This document shows positions 49,447 to 57,793 of a DNA stretch of 64,000 nucleotides, one piece after another (the stretch's first letter is position 1; every line of letters starts with the position of its first letter). This DNA comes from Acidobacteriota bacterium (GTDB lineage: Bacteria > Acidobacteriota > Aminicenantia > Aminicenantales > Saccharicenantaceae), in assembly GCA_029569255.1 (NCBI GenBank), contig JAKQUO010000031.1, forward strand, positions 1-64,000. The letters are read 5' to 3'. The notes beneath the pieces are model-generated. The model made no database searches and was not told the origin of the DNA. It saw nothing but the letters and a program-made list of their open reading frames with translations. The position numbers and the translations under genes are program-made.

Positions 49447-49492
49447 GGGGACGCGTCCCGGGTTCGTGTCCCCCGAGCGGCGCGGGGACATG
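49447..49492. repeat. REP-like palindrome, copy C, in the M6 protease leader
   Basis: GGGGACGCGTCCC (49447-49459) and CGTGTCCCC (49465-49473) match copy A. A third half-site GGGGACATG (49484-49492) can pair with the middle one instead, so two alternative hairpins are possible in the leader of the downstream gene. Confidence 0.75.
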
Positions 49493-49533
49493 GACGCTCC
49501 CGTCGGCGTCACCGTCCCTCGAAGGAGGAGCCC

Positions 49534-51585
49534 TTGTTCGAGCGTCAGCGTTCCCGGACCGCGGCGGCGCGCGGCGTCGCCGGCGTGCCCTTGGTTCTCG
49601 TCGCCCTTCTGGCCTACGCCGCGACCCAGGCCGCGAAACCCGCCGGCGCCCCGCCGCCCGGCCCCGTCCCCGGCGCCATCGATCCCCAGCGCGTCCAGGA
49701 CCAGGACGACATGACCTGGGCCGACTACCGGCCCATCCCCGGCCGCGACTGGGCCGACCCGTCCCTCGAACCCCGACGCGGCTTCAAGCTGGCCCTCGTC
49801 GGCATCGACTTCCCCGATCAGCCCTTCGTCGTCACCCTGCCCAAGGGCTCCGACCCCTTCGGCAACCCGCAGATCGAGCCCATCCCGCGCGAGGAGGTCC
49901 CGCGGTTCTACGCCGATTTCTGGATGACCCCGAACGCCTACAACCGCGGCCGGACCATCAACGGCTACTGGATGGAGCAGTCGCGCGGCCGCTTCGGCAT
50001 CACCGGGATCGAGGTCTTCGGGCCCTACCGCATGCCCCACCCCATCTGGTACTACGGCCTCAACGAGTACGGCCAGGAGGGCTCGACGCCCGACGGGTCC
50101 AAGCCCGAGGGCCGGATGGAGCGGGACTGCGACGCCGTCTGGGCGGCCGCGGTCGGCCGGGACGTCCGCGGCGAATTCGACGCCGTCCTGCGCCTCTACG
50201 CGGGCTACGACGAGACCGGCGTCTGGCAGGAGTTCGGCGAGATGAAGTTCGCCTCCAGGGACGACATCCCGCCCGAGTGGGGCAACCCCGACCCCGACAA
50301 GCCCCGCTGGGTCCCGACCCGCTACGTCGAGTGGACGAGCTGGCTGGCCGGCTCGCGGCAGTGGGGCCTGTCCTCGATGCGCCAGGGGGAGAATTCCGGC
50401 ACCATCACCCACGAGCTCGGCCACTTCGCCTTCCGCCTGCCCGACCTCAACAACAACCCCTACGTCCGGCCCTACCGGCGCGTCGCGGCAGGCCCCTGGG
50501 ACATGATGGACCGCGGCTGCTTCAACGGTCCGGGCGGCCCCCACAAGCGCTGGGTCGTGCCCCCGACTCAGGGCGCTTTCATGCCGGCCGGCCTGATGGT
50601 CCGCAACCGCCTGGAGAACAAGTTCATCGACGAGTCGGACCTGCTCTTCCTGGGCCGCGACAAGCTGGCCGGGTCGGGCCTGGCCGTGGCCGAGGTCACG
50701 GCCCGGGCCGTCGCCCCCCGCCCCGGCGCCTACGCCGGCATCGTCGTCCGCTTCGACGGCGCCCGGCCCGGCGACCTGACCCCGCCCGACGACCCGGCAT
50801 CGAACCCCCTCTCTCCCGGGACTCCGAACTACGACTTCTACACCCTCGAGGTCGTCCAGCGCATCGGCTACGACTCGTTCTCTCCCGATAGCGGCGTCCT
50901 CATCGCCAAGAACAAGGACGGCTTGCGCGGCCTCAACGGCGGCCCCAACGCGTTCAACAGCTACATCTGGGTCATCGACGCCCATCCCGGGGACATCGGC
51001 GCCGTCGACTACGTCAAGCCCGGCGGCGCGAAGGTCATGCGGACGATCGCCGACTACCGCCAGCTCAACGACGCTCTCTTCCACGCCGGGACCGGATCGG
51101 GCAGCCTCTGCGAATGGGTGGACGAGCCCAACCGCCTCCACTTCTACGTCGTCGACCGCCGCGTGGACGAGGAGGGCGTCCTTTCTTACACGCTGGCCGC
51201 GCGCTCGCTCGACGGCTCCGGGCCGCAGGAGCGCGGCGCGGCGCTGGCCGCGCCGGCGGCCGCGACGGCGGACCGGACGGTCCGGGACCCGGACACGCCC
51301 ATCGTGCTCACGCTGACCAACACCGGCCGGCCCGCCGCGACCGGAGCGGGCTCCCCGTTCGACGCCGACGTCTACCGCCTCTCGGCCTCGATCGAAGGCC
51401 CGGGTTGGCGCGCCTGGCTGCCGAACGGATTGGCCGCGGTGACGAGCGGCCGGTCGAGGCCGGTGACGGTCCTCGTATCCCGCGACGCCGCGTGCGCCAA
51501 GACCGCGACCCTCACGCTGCGGGCGACTTCCGAAAGCGATCCGTCGAAGTCGGCGACGGTCGCGGTGAAGCTCGCGCGCGGCTGA
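49534..51585 (+). CDS. M6-like secreted zinc metalloprotease (immune inhibitor A type)
   Basis: 683 residues. After an N-terminal signal/anchor (hydrophobic near 17-32) comes a large catalytic domain with HELGH in GTITHELGHFAFRLPDL and the downstream Met-turn-like WDMMDRG. The C-terminal ~150 residues are beta-rich. M6 enzymes degrade host or environmental proteins. The start is a TTG at 49534 preceded by an AAGGAGG site; no ATG in the region fits. It has a ~98-base leader with copy C of the palindrome. Confidence 0.88.
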   Translation: MFERQRSRTAAARGVAGVPLVLVALLAYAATQAAKPAGAPPPGPVPGAIDPQRVQDQDDMTWADYRPIPGRDWADPSLEPRRGFKLALVGIDFPDQPFVVTLPKGSDPFGNPQIEPIPREEVPRFYADFWMTPNAYNRGRTINGYWMEQSRGRFGITGIEVFGPYRMPHPIWYYGLNEYGQEGSTPDGSKPEGRMERDCDAVWAAAVGRDVRGEFDAVLRLYAGYDETGVWQEFGEMKFASRDDIPPEWGNPDPDKPRWVPTRYVEWTSWLAGSRQWGLSSMRQGENSGTITHELGHFAFRLPDLNNNPYVRPYRRVAAGPWDMMDRGCFNGPGGPHKRWVVPPTQGAFMPAGLMVRNRLENKFIDESDLLFLGRDKLAGSGLAVAEVTARAVAPRPGAYAGIVVRFDGARPGDLTPPDDPASNPLSPGTPNYDFYTLEVVQRIGYDSFSPDSGVLIAKNKDGLRGLNGGPNAFNSYIWVIDAHPGDIGAVDYVKPGGAKVMRTIADYRQLNDALFHAGTGSGSLCEWVDEPNRLHFYVVDRRVDEEGVLSYTLAARSLDGSGPQERGAALAAPAAATADRTVRDPDTPIVLTLTNTGRPAATGAGSPFDADVYRLSASIEGPGWRAWLPNGLAAVTSGRSRPVTVLVSRDAACAKTATLTLRATSESDPSKSATVAVKLARG

Positions 51586-51591
51586 CATCCC

Positions 51592-51623
51592 CGAAAAAAA
51601 ATCTTCGCATTCTCTTTTTTTCG
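51592..51623. other. A-run/T-run hairpin after the M6 protease gene
   Basis: CGAAAAAAA (51592-51600) and TTTTTTTCG (51615-51623) are exact complements separated by 14 bases. It may act as a weak terminator for the M6 gene; the stem is AT-rich. Confidence 0.35.
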
Positions 51624-51663
51624 TTTTGACCGCGCGCCGAATGTGTTAATCTATGTGCGGATC

Positions 51664-52719
51664 ATGTCGGAGCAGGCGCGTCGAGACCTTCCCGTCCTCC
51701 TTCTTCACAACATGGACCCCGCGTGGACGGAGGCCGAGAAGCGGGAGGCGTTCGACGACGTCTCCACCCTCGCCGAGGCCATGGCCAAGCTCGGCCACGG
51801 CGTCGAACCGCTGGCCGTCGAGGACGGCCACCTGGCCTCGCGGCTCGGGTCCTACGATCCGCGGTCCCTGGTCGTCTTCAACTGGTGCGAGGAGCTGCCC
51901 GGCCTCCGCCGCAGCGAGCCGGAAGCGGCCGCCGTCCTCGAGCGCCTCGGGTTCGTCTTCACCGGCTCGCCGTCCCACGTCCTGGCCCGGTCGCAGAACA
52001 AGCCGGTGATCAAGCGCGTCCTCGACGGCGGCCGCATTCCCACGCCGCCCTGGGCCGTCTTCGAGGCGCCGCGGGCCGACGGCTGGGACGTCTTCCCGGC
52101 CATCGTCAAGGCGGCCCACGAGCACTGCAGCATCGGCATCTCCGCCGAATCGGTGGTCACGACGCCGGCCGAGCTCGAGCGCCGCGTCGCCTACATCCTC
52201 CGCGAGCACGGCCAGCCCGCGCTGGTCGAGGAGTTCATCGACGGCCGCGAGTTCCACGTCGCCGCGTGGGGCGACGGGAGGGTGACGGTGCTCCCGCCCG
52301 CGGAGATGGACTATGTCGGCCTGACCGACATCCACGACCGCCTCTTCACCTACGAGGCCAAGTACGTGCGGGGGTCGCGCCTCTACGAGACGATCGAGCT
52401 GCGCGTGCCCGCCGCGCTGGACGGAACGGAGCTGACCGACCTCGAGGCCGTCGTCCTCCGCGCTTACAAGGCCACGGGCTGCCGCGACTACGGCCGGATC
52501 GACCTGCGCCTGCGCGACGGGACGTTCTACGTCATCGACGTCAACCCGAACCCCGACATCAACCCCGAGACCTCCCTCACCTACGCCGCCGCCGAAGCCG
52601 GTTACTCCTACGGGGAAATGGGGAGCCGCATCGTCAACCTGGCGGCCGCCCGCCACCCTGTCTTCCGCAGCGCGGCTCCGCCGCCCTCCCGGCGGGAAGC
52701 GCCGCGGAAGCCCGCCTAG
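51664..52719 (+). CDS. ATP-grasp ligase, D-alanine-D-alanine ligase-like
   Basis: 351 residues. The fold is ATP-grasp of the Ddl type: FTGSPSHVLARSQNKPVIKRVL is the Ddl-like N-terminal segment, VEEFIDGREFHVAAWG the middle lobe, and YGRIDLRLRDGTFYVIDVNPNPDI the Mg-binding lobe with the conserved NPNP. It resembles Ddl homologues but no mur genes surround it, so it could join other amino acids. A TTGACC at 51626 is a possible -35 but no good -10 fits. Its stop overlaps the convergent lipoprotein stop (CTAG). Confidence 0.85.
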   Translation: MSEQARRDLPVLLLHNMDPAWTEAEKREAFDDVSTLAEAMAKLGHGVEPLAVEDGHLASRLGSYDPRSLVVFNWCEELPGLRRSEPEAAAVLERLGFVFTGSPSHVLARSQNKPVIKRVLDGGRIPTPPWAVFEAPRADGWDVFPAIVKAAHEHCSIGISAESVVTTPAELERRVAYILREHGQPALVEEFIDGREFHVAAWGDGRVTVLPPAEMDYVGLTDIHDRLFTYEAKYVRGSRLYETIELRVPAALDGTELTDLEAVVLRAYKATGCRDYGRIDLRLRDGTFYVIDVNPNPDINPETSLTYAAAEAGYSYGEMGSRIVNLAAARHPVFRSAAPPPSRREAPRKPA

Positions 52720-53102
52720 CGCCGATAGCGGATGGCGATCCCGACGATCTGCCTCCGGACGACCCGCCGCGGCCCGTACCAGTAGCTGTAGACCACCGGG
52801 CCCCGGAGATAGCGGTCGGCGACGATGACCAGGGCGTCGGCGCCCAGGCCGGCGGCCTTCTCCCGGAGGACGCCTTCGACCCAATACCGGTCCGCATACC
52901 GCCCGGGCCGGATCCAGACCTCGCCGAGACGGATGTGGTCGCGCTTCGGCTCGCCCCTCAGCAGCCTGACTTCGGCGGGATTCGTCGGGGCGAATCGCGG
53001 CGTTCGGGGATAGAGATGGTATCCGTAGGGACGATAGCAGGAAACGGAGGTCGCCGCCGCCAGGACGGCCGCCAGGACGATCGCGACGCGTTTCGCTTTC
53101 AT
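52716..53102 (-). CDS. Small lipoprotein, RcsF/DUF4156-like
   Basis: 128 residues. Lipobox-type signal ending SVSC is followed by a Tyr/Pro-rich stretch (YRPYGYHLYPRTPRF) and a domain with LGEVWIRPG and LREKAAGLGADALVIVADRY, the pattern of RcsF/DUF4156-like envelope lipoproteins. Function unknown; RcsF senses envelope stress, which is only an analogy. A perfect AAGGAGG precedes the ATG. Confidence 0.75.
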   Translation of the reverse strand: MKAKRVAIVLAAVLAAATSVSCYRPYGYHLYPRTPRFAPTNPAEVRLLRGEPKRDHIRLGEVWIRPGRYADRYWVEGVLREKAAGLGADALVIVADRYLRGPVVYSYWYGPRRVVRRQIVGIAIRYRR

Positions 53103-53286
53103 GACCGGACCTCCTTGTCGTTCGCTCACTTGGCCTGCTCATCCTTGGAAATGCAAAAAGCGTACCAAGGCCGAAATGAGCTCTTGACCCACCTCTAACT
53201 TCAGCTTATTTCAGGTTGACAGCCTCGATTGCCGTTCCCGGCTGGAGAGGCCAAAGCGTCCTCTCCCGAGGACAGGCCGTTCCCGT

Positions 53287-56232
53287 TCACCGAACGACGA
53301 GCTCGACCGACGTCGAGACCGTCAGGGAGCCGGAGACGCCGCTGACCGAGACCACATAGGTCCCGGCCGGCGTGCCCGTGTCGGTGTTCTTCCCGTTCCC
53401 CCCGCCGGCCGAGCAGGAGGAAATGAGGATCGCCAGGACGATCAGGGCCCCGGCGGCGAGGAGGCCGCGGACGGGGCGCTGCGACCTGCCCCGCCGCAGG
53501 CCCAGCGCCGCGAGCAGGGCCAGGACCGCGAGGACCGCGGGGCCCGGCCCGAACGGCACGCCCCCGGCGAACGCCGTTGACCTTCCGGCCGCCGCGCCCG
53601 ACCGGGAGGTCGTCTTCAAGGTCAGCTCGGAGACGGCCGCCGCCGCGCCCGGCGTGACCGTCGCGGGGGAGAACGTCGCCGTCGTCCCCCGCGGCAGGCC
53701 CGAGCAGCGCAAGGCGATGGCGTTGTCGAACGCGGCGAACCGGGGCGTCACTTCGAGCGGATACGTCGCCGATCCGCCGGCGTTCACCGTCGCGGTCGTT
53801 TGCCTCGCCTCGAGGGTGAACGCGGCGACGGGGAACACGACAGCCGGAGAGACCCCGCCGCCGGGCTGGGGATTCCGCACGACCACTTCGAATTCGCCGC
53901 CCGCCGCGATGTCCGCGGCGGCGACGGCCGCCGTGAGCGTCGTCGGGCCGACATAGGTCGTCGGCCTCGACGAGCCCGCCCACATGACGGACGCGCCCGG
54001 GACGAAGCCCGCGCCCGTCGCCGTGAGCGTGAACGCGGCCCCCCCGGCCGAGGCGCGGGACGGGGCGAGCGAGGTCAAGGCCGGGACGGGGTTGGCCACG
54101 GTGAATTCGAGCGGGTTGGAAACCCCGCCGTCGGGATTGCGGACGGTGACCTGGACGGTCTTGCCCGCGGCCAGATTGGCTGCGGGGACCGCGGCGGTCA
54201 CCCGGGAGCCGTTGACGAACGACGTCGCCAGGTCGCTCCCGTCCCACACGACGACGGCCCCGCTTCGAAAATCGGAGCCGTTGACCGTCAGAGTGAGGCC
54301 GGGTCCGCCCACGGGCGCGCTCGACGGCGAGAGCGAGGACAGGAGGAAGGCGAAGACGTCGGGCCCGGCGAGCGTCCCGGCCAGCGGCGACCGGGCCGTC
54401 GAGCCGCGGCTGTCGCGGAAGGAGAAGTAGTAGGTGTGGCCGCCGACGGGCAGGCCGGTGTCATAGCCGTACCAGCCGTTGGAGGCCGAGCCCGAGACCA
54501 GGGTCATGGCGTGGGCCGTCGAGTCGATGGTGACGTCCTTGATCGAAGGCGCGTCGCCGTCCTGGTCATAATAACGGACGGAATACGTGAAGGTGTCGGC
54601 CGTGGTCCCGAGGCCCGGCGTCACCCCGGCGTAGGACAGCTCGGGCGGGTGATCGAAGGCCGTCCCTCTGTAGTCGTAATCGACGTAGGCGTAGGCCTGG
54701 CCGGAATCGACGGTCTGGGGGACGGCCGCGCAGACGGTCTCCGTCGCCGGGCTCGTCGTCAGGTCGACCAGCTTGAAGGCCCGCAGCGTGGCGACGTCGC
54801 CGGCGCTGTTGTCGTTCAGGCCGAGGTAGTAGCGCAGCATCCCGGCCCCCTCGACGAGGATGTCGGAGAAGTCGAGGACGAAGCCGCCGTCCACGGCCGT
54901 CGTCGTCCCGTCGAAGGCGTAGCTCCCGCCCCGGTTCTGGAGGGCGAGGGGCGCCCAGGTCGTCGTCGGGGCCGTCGCCGTGACCGCCGAGCGCCCGAGG
55001 GACATCCTGAGCTGGTCCCGTTTGGCGTGGTTCACGGTGAACTCGGCGATCATCAGCGGCGAATAGCCGTCCCGGGCGGTCAGGACATAGGCGCGGTCCT
55101 CCTGGAAGGCCTGACGGCGGCCGGTCGAGGGCCCGCCGGCGACGCCGGAGACGCTCTTGAGCGCGTCGTAGGCCAGCCAGACGAACCCGGCGTCCTCCCA
55201 GTAAGGGCCCCACGAGTTGGCGATCCGGAAGGCGCCCTTCTCGCCCGGGTCGACCAGCCCGTTCCCGTTGACGTCGGTCCAGACGGCGTCGTTGTAGCCG
55301 ACGATGGTCATGGCGTGACCGCCCTCGGTGCCGTTGAGCCAGAACCCGACCCTCTTGCCGACTTCCGGGTCGTCGTCGGCCGTCGACGCGTCGTCGCCGA
55401 TCCTCTTGTATTGCCACGAGGTGATGTACGTCGCGAAGACGAGGACGTAGCCGTTGGCCAGGAGCTCCTTGACGTATCGGAGGCCGTCGTCCGTGCTGAC
55501 CGAGCGGGCGAGCTGGACCGGATTGGACCGGACGCAGAGGGCGTTTCGCCAGACGGCCGGATCGAGGCACCAGGCCCTGAAGTTGCCGTCGTAGGGGAGC
55601 TCGGCCCAGGTCGCGGCCCCGTGCTTCTCGAAGAGCGGATAGACGAGGCCGAGCGACGACCCCTCGTCCTGGCCGCCGTTGATCATGTTGTAGGTCCACT
55701 TGGGCGAGTACTTGTTGGTGTTGTCAGCGCCGTTGCGGATGTCGAGGTCGCGCTGGAAGGCCGTCATGTAGGAGAGCTGGGTGTAGGTCGTGGCAAAGGA
55801 GGCGCAGGAGCCGAGCGAGCCCTGGCTCCGGATGGGCGGGAAGTACTTCAGCGTGCTGTTGTCGACCTTGACCGGGAGGTCGAAGGCCAGCGCCGAGTCC
55901 GCCGCGTACGACTGGAGGGACGCGGCGCGCCCGCCGACGGCGCTCTCGACCTCGCGGCCGACCGGGCGGACCAAGTTCGGGTCGAGCGCGGGCTCCCCCT
56001 TCGCCGCCCGGACCCTGTTGATCCGCTCGAAGCCGAGCCAGTTGAGGTTGACCTTGACGACCTGAGGCCAGGTGCGGAGGATCTCCGCATTCTCCTCGGC
56101 GGTGAGGGGGATGAGGCCCTTTGGGTAGAGACGGACGTCGTCCGCCCCGGGCGGCGTCTGTCCCGGGGGCCCTGCCGCGGCCGGGCCGAGAAGGACCGTG
56201 AGAAGCGCGAACCTGATGATCGTCTTCGACAT
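53287..56232 (-). CDS. Papain-like C1 protease with IPT/TIG domains and C-terminal membrane cassette
   Basis: About 981 residues. Signal peptide (MSKTIIRFALLTVLLGPAAA), then a C1-type catalytic domain with the nucleophile Cys in QGSLGSCASFA, His in GGHAMTIVGYND and Asn in NSWGPYW. An EF-hand-like loop (DVNGNGLVDPGEKG) is inserted. Two IPT/TIG domains follow, then a beta domain and a tail with two close membrane segments, an ISSC, a Gly-rich stretch and a final GTPAGTYVVSVSGVSG domain. It should be surface-anchored and cleave proteins or peptides. Confidence 0.87.
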   Translation of the reverse strand: MSKTIIRFALLTVLLGPAAAGPPGQTPPGADDVRLYPKGLIPLTAEENAEILRTWPQVVKVNLNWLGFERINRVRAAKGEPALDPNLVRPVGREVESAVGGRAASLQSYAADSALAFDLPVKVDNSTLKYFPPIRSQGSLGSCASFATTYTQLSYMTAFQRDLDIRNGADNTNKYSPKWTYNMINGGQDEGSSLGLVYPLFEKHGAATWAELPYDGNFRAWCLDPAVWRNALCVRSNPVQLARSVSTDDGLRYVKELLANGYVLVFATYITSWQYKRIGDDASTADDDPEVGKRVGFWLNGTEGGHAMTIVGYNDAVWTDVNGNGLVDPGEKGAFRIANSWGPYWEDAGFVWLAYDALKSVSGVAGGPSTGRRQAFQEDRAYVLTARDGYSPLMIAEFTVNHAKRDQLRMSLGRSAVTATAPTTTWAPLALQNRGGSYAFDGTTTAVDGGFVLDFSDILVEGAGMLRYYLGLNDNSAGDVATLRAFKLVDLTTSPATETVCAAVPQTVDSGQAYAYVDYDYRGTAFDHPPELSYAGVTPGLGTTADTFTYSVRYYDQDGDAPSIKDVTIDSTAHAMTLVSGSASNGWYGYDTGLPVGGHTYYFSFRDSRGSTARSPLAGTLAGPDVFAFLLSSLSPSSAPVGGPGLTLTVNGSDFRSGAVVVWDGSDLATSFVNGSRVTAAVPAANLAAGKTVQVTVRNPDGGVSNPLEFTVANPVPALTSLAPSRASAGGAAFTLTATGAGFVPGASVMWAGSSRPTTYVGPTTLTAAVAAADIAAGGEFEVVVRNPQPGGGVSPAVVFPVAAFTLEARQTTATVNAGGSATYPLEVTPRFAAFDNAIALRCSGLPRGTTATFSPATVTPGAAAAVSELTLKTTSRSGAAAGRSTAFAGGVPFGPGPAVLAVLALLAALGLRRGRSQRPVRGLLAAGALIVLAILISSCSAGGGNGKNTDTGTPAGTYVVSVSGVSGSLTVSTSVELVVR

Positions 56233-56438
56233 GACCTTGCCCTTCCTTGCGTTTGACATCATTCCCGATGGACCGGCCCGAGTCCGGCGGCGGCGGCCCC
56301 GGCCGGACACAGTTTAGTCGTAGGACCGGGGCGCTTTCCGCCAGTCCTCGTCCCGGCAGCCGGGCATGAGCGTGAGTCCGGCGGCTAAAATGACAAGCGC
56401 GCCCGCATCTTACCTTATTCAGGCTAAGGATCCTTGAT

Positions 56439-57773
56439 CTATTCCCCGCCGATCTGGAGGAGCCGGACGCGGAAGGTCGGAGCGGCCATGGTCCGGTCCA
56501 AGTCCGCGTCGTCGGCGACCATGTCGATGCCGTCGAGGATGTCCTCGGCCGTCCCGGCGACGGTCAGGCCCTTGACCGGGAAGGCTATCTTGCCGTTCTC
56601 GATCCAGAAGCCGCCCGCGCCGCCGCTGAAGTTGCCGTTGACCGGGTCGAGGCCGTAGCCCGTGACCTCCTTGAGCAGGAGCCCCGTCCTGGTGGCCCGG
56701 ACGATGTCCTCGGGCTTGACCGGCCCGGCGGCCAGGACGATGTTGTGCGGCCCGATCCCCGGCAGGCCGGTGAACCCGCCGCGCGAGGCGTTGCCGGTGC
56801 TCTCGACACCCGCTCTCTTGGCCGCGATGGTGTTGTACATGAAGCCCGCGAGCACCCCTCTTTCGACGAGGGCCCTCTTCCGGGTCGGCACGCCCTCGCC
56901 GTCGAAGGGCTCGCTGGCCAGGCCTTTCGGCCGGGTGCCGTCGTCGACGACCGTCAGGAGCTCGGAGGCGATCTTCCGCCCCATCCTCCCGGCCAGGAAG
57001 CTGGCCCCCTGGAGCACCCGCTCGCCGTTGACGGCGCCGAGGATGCCGCCGAGCAGGGCCCGGGCCACATCCGGCGTGAAGATGACGGCCGCCTGCTGCG
57101 TCTTGACCGGCCGCGGGTCGAGCGCCTCGGCCGCGTCCTTGACAGCCTTGGCCGCGACCTCCTCGGCCGGCTTGAGGTCGGCCCAGAAGCGCCGGCTGCA
57201 GGACTCGCCCCCGGAGGATTTCTGGCCGCCTTTCTCGGCCACGACCGAGACGCCGTAGCCGCAGCCGCCGGCCCGGTAGCTCTTGAGGAGGCCGTTCGAG
57301 TTGGCGATGACGATCTCGACTTCCGACTCCCGGTAGCTGGCCCCGCCGCTCTTGGTGATGCGCGGGTCCTTCAGGGCCAGCGCCTCGGCGCGCCTGGCCA
57401 ACTCGATCTTCTCGTCCATCGGCACCTGGGCGATCCGGGGGTCGTGGAGCCCCTCGACCGCCGTCTCTCCCTTGTCTTCGGGCAGGACGTTGGCCGGGTC
57501 GGCCGTCGTCACCCGGGCGAAGTCGATGGCCCGCCCGACCGCGTCCTCCAGGGCCTTGTCCCCCAGGTCGTTCGAGCTGGCGAAGGCCATCCGGCCCTTG
57601 ACGATGACCCGGATCCCGGCCCCGGACGAGGCCGCCTCCTCGACGGTCTCGACCTCGCCCTTGCGCACCTCGAGGCTCAGGTTCCGTCCGGATTCGATGT
57701 AGACCTCGGCGGCGTCCGCCCCTTTCTTCAAGCTCCTTTTGACCAGCCCGTCGGCGATCCCCTTGATGTCCAT
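56439..57773 (-). CDS. pmbA: TldD/PmbA family protein (PmbA/TldE subunit)
   Basis: 444 residues matching PmbA: begins with the helical domain and GADAAEVYIESGRNLSLEVRKG, with SSGAGIRVIVKGRMAFAS and the late NGNFSGGAGGFWIENGKI. TldD-TldE heterodimers unfold and cleave small peptides (for example microcin precursors, CcdA). PmbA lacks the zinc site and depends on TldD. No signal peptide. It lies 20 bases downstream of tldD. Confidence 0.93.
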   Translation of the reverse strand: MDIKGIADGLVKRSLKKGADAAEVYIESGRNLSLEVRKGEVETVEEAASSGAGIRVIVKGRMAFASSNDLGDKALEDAVGRAIDFARVTTADPANVLPEDKGETAVEGLHDPRIAQVPMDEKIELARRAEALALKDPRITKSGGASYRESEVEIVIANSNGLLKSYRAGGCGYGVSVVAEKGGQKSSGGESCSRRFWADLKPAEEVAAKAVKDAAEALDPRPVKTQQAAVIFTPDVARALLGGILGAVNGERVLQGASFLAGRMGRKIASELLTVVDDGTRPKGLASEPFDGEGVPTRKRALVERGVLAGFMYNTIAAKRAGVESTGNASRGGFTGLPGIGPHNIVLAAGPVKPEDIVRATRTGLLLKEVTGYGLDPVNGNFSGGAGGFWIENGKIAFPVKGLTVAGTAEDILDGIDMVADDADLDRTMAAPTFRVRLLQIGGE

Positions 57774-57793
57774 CGTCGTGTCCTTTCCCCGTC

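Noticed and set aside
51626-51654. TTGACC before the ATP-grasp gene as a full promoter
   Set aside because: The hexamers at 15-18 bp (TAATCT, ATCTAT, TCTATG) match the -10 consensus poorly.
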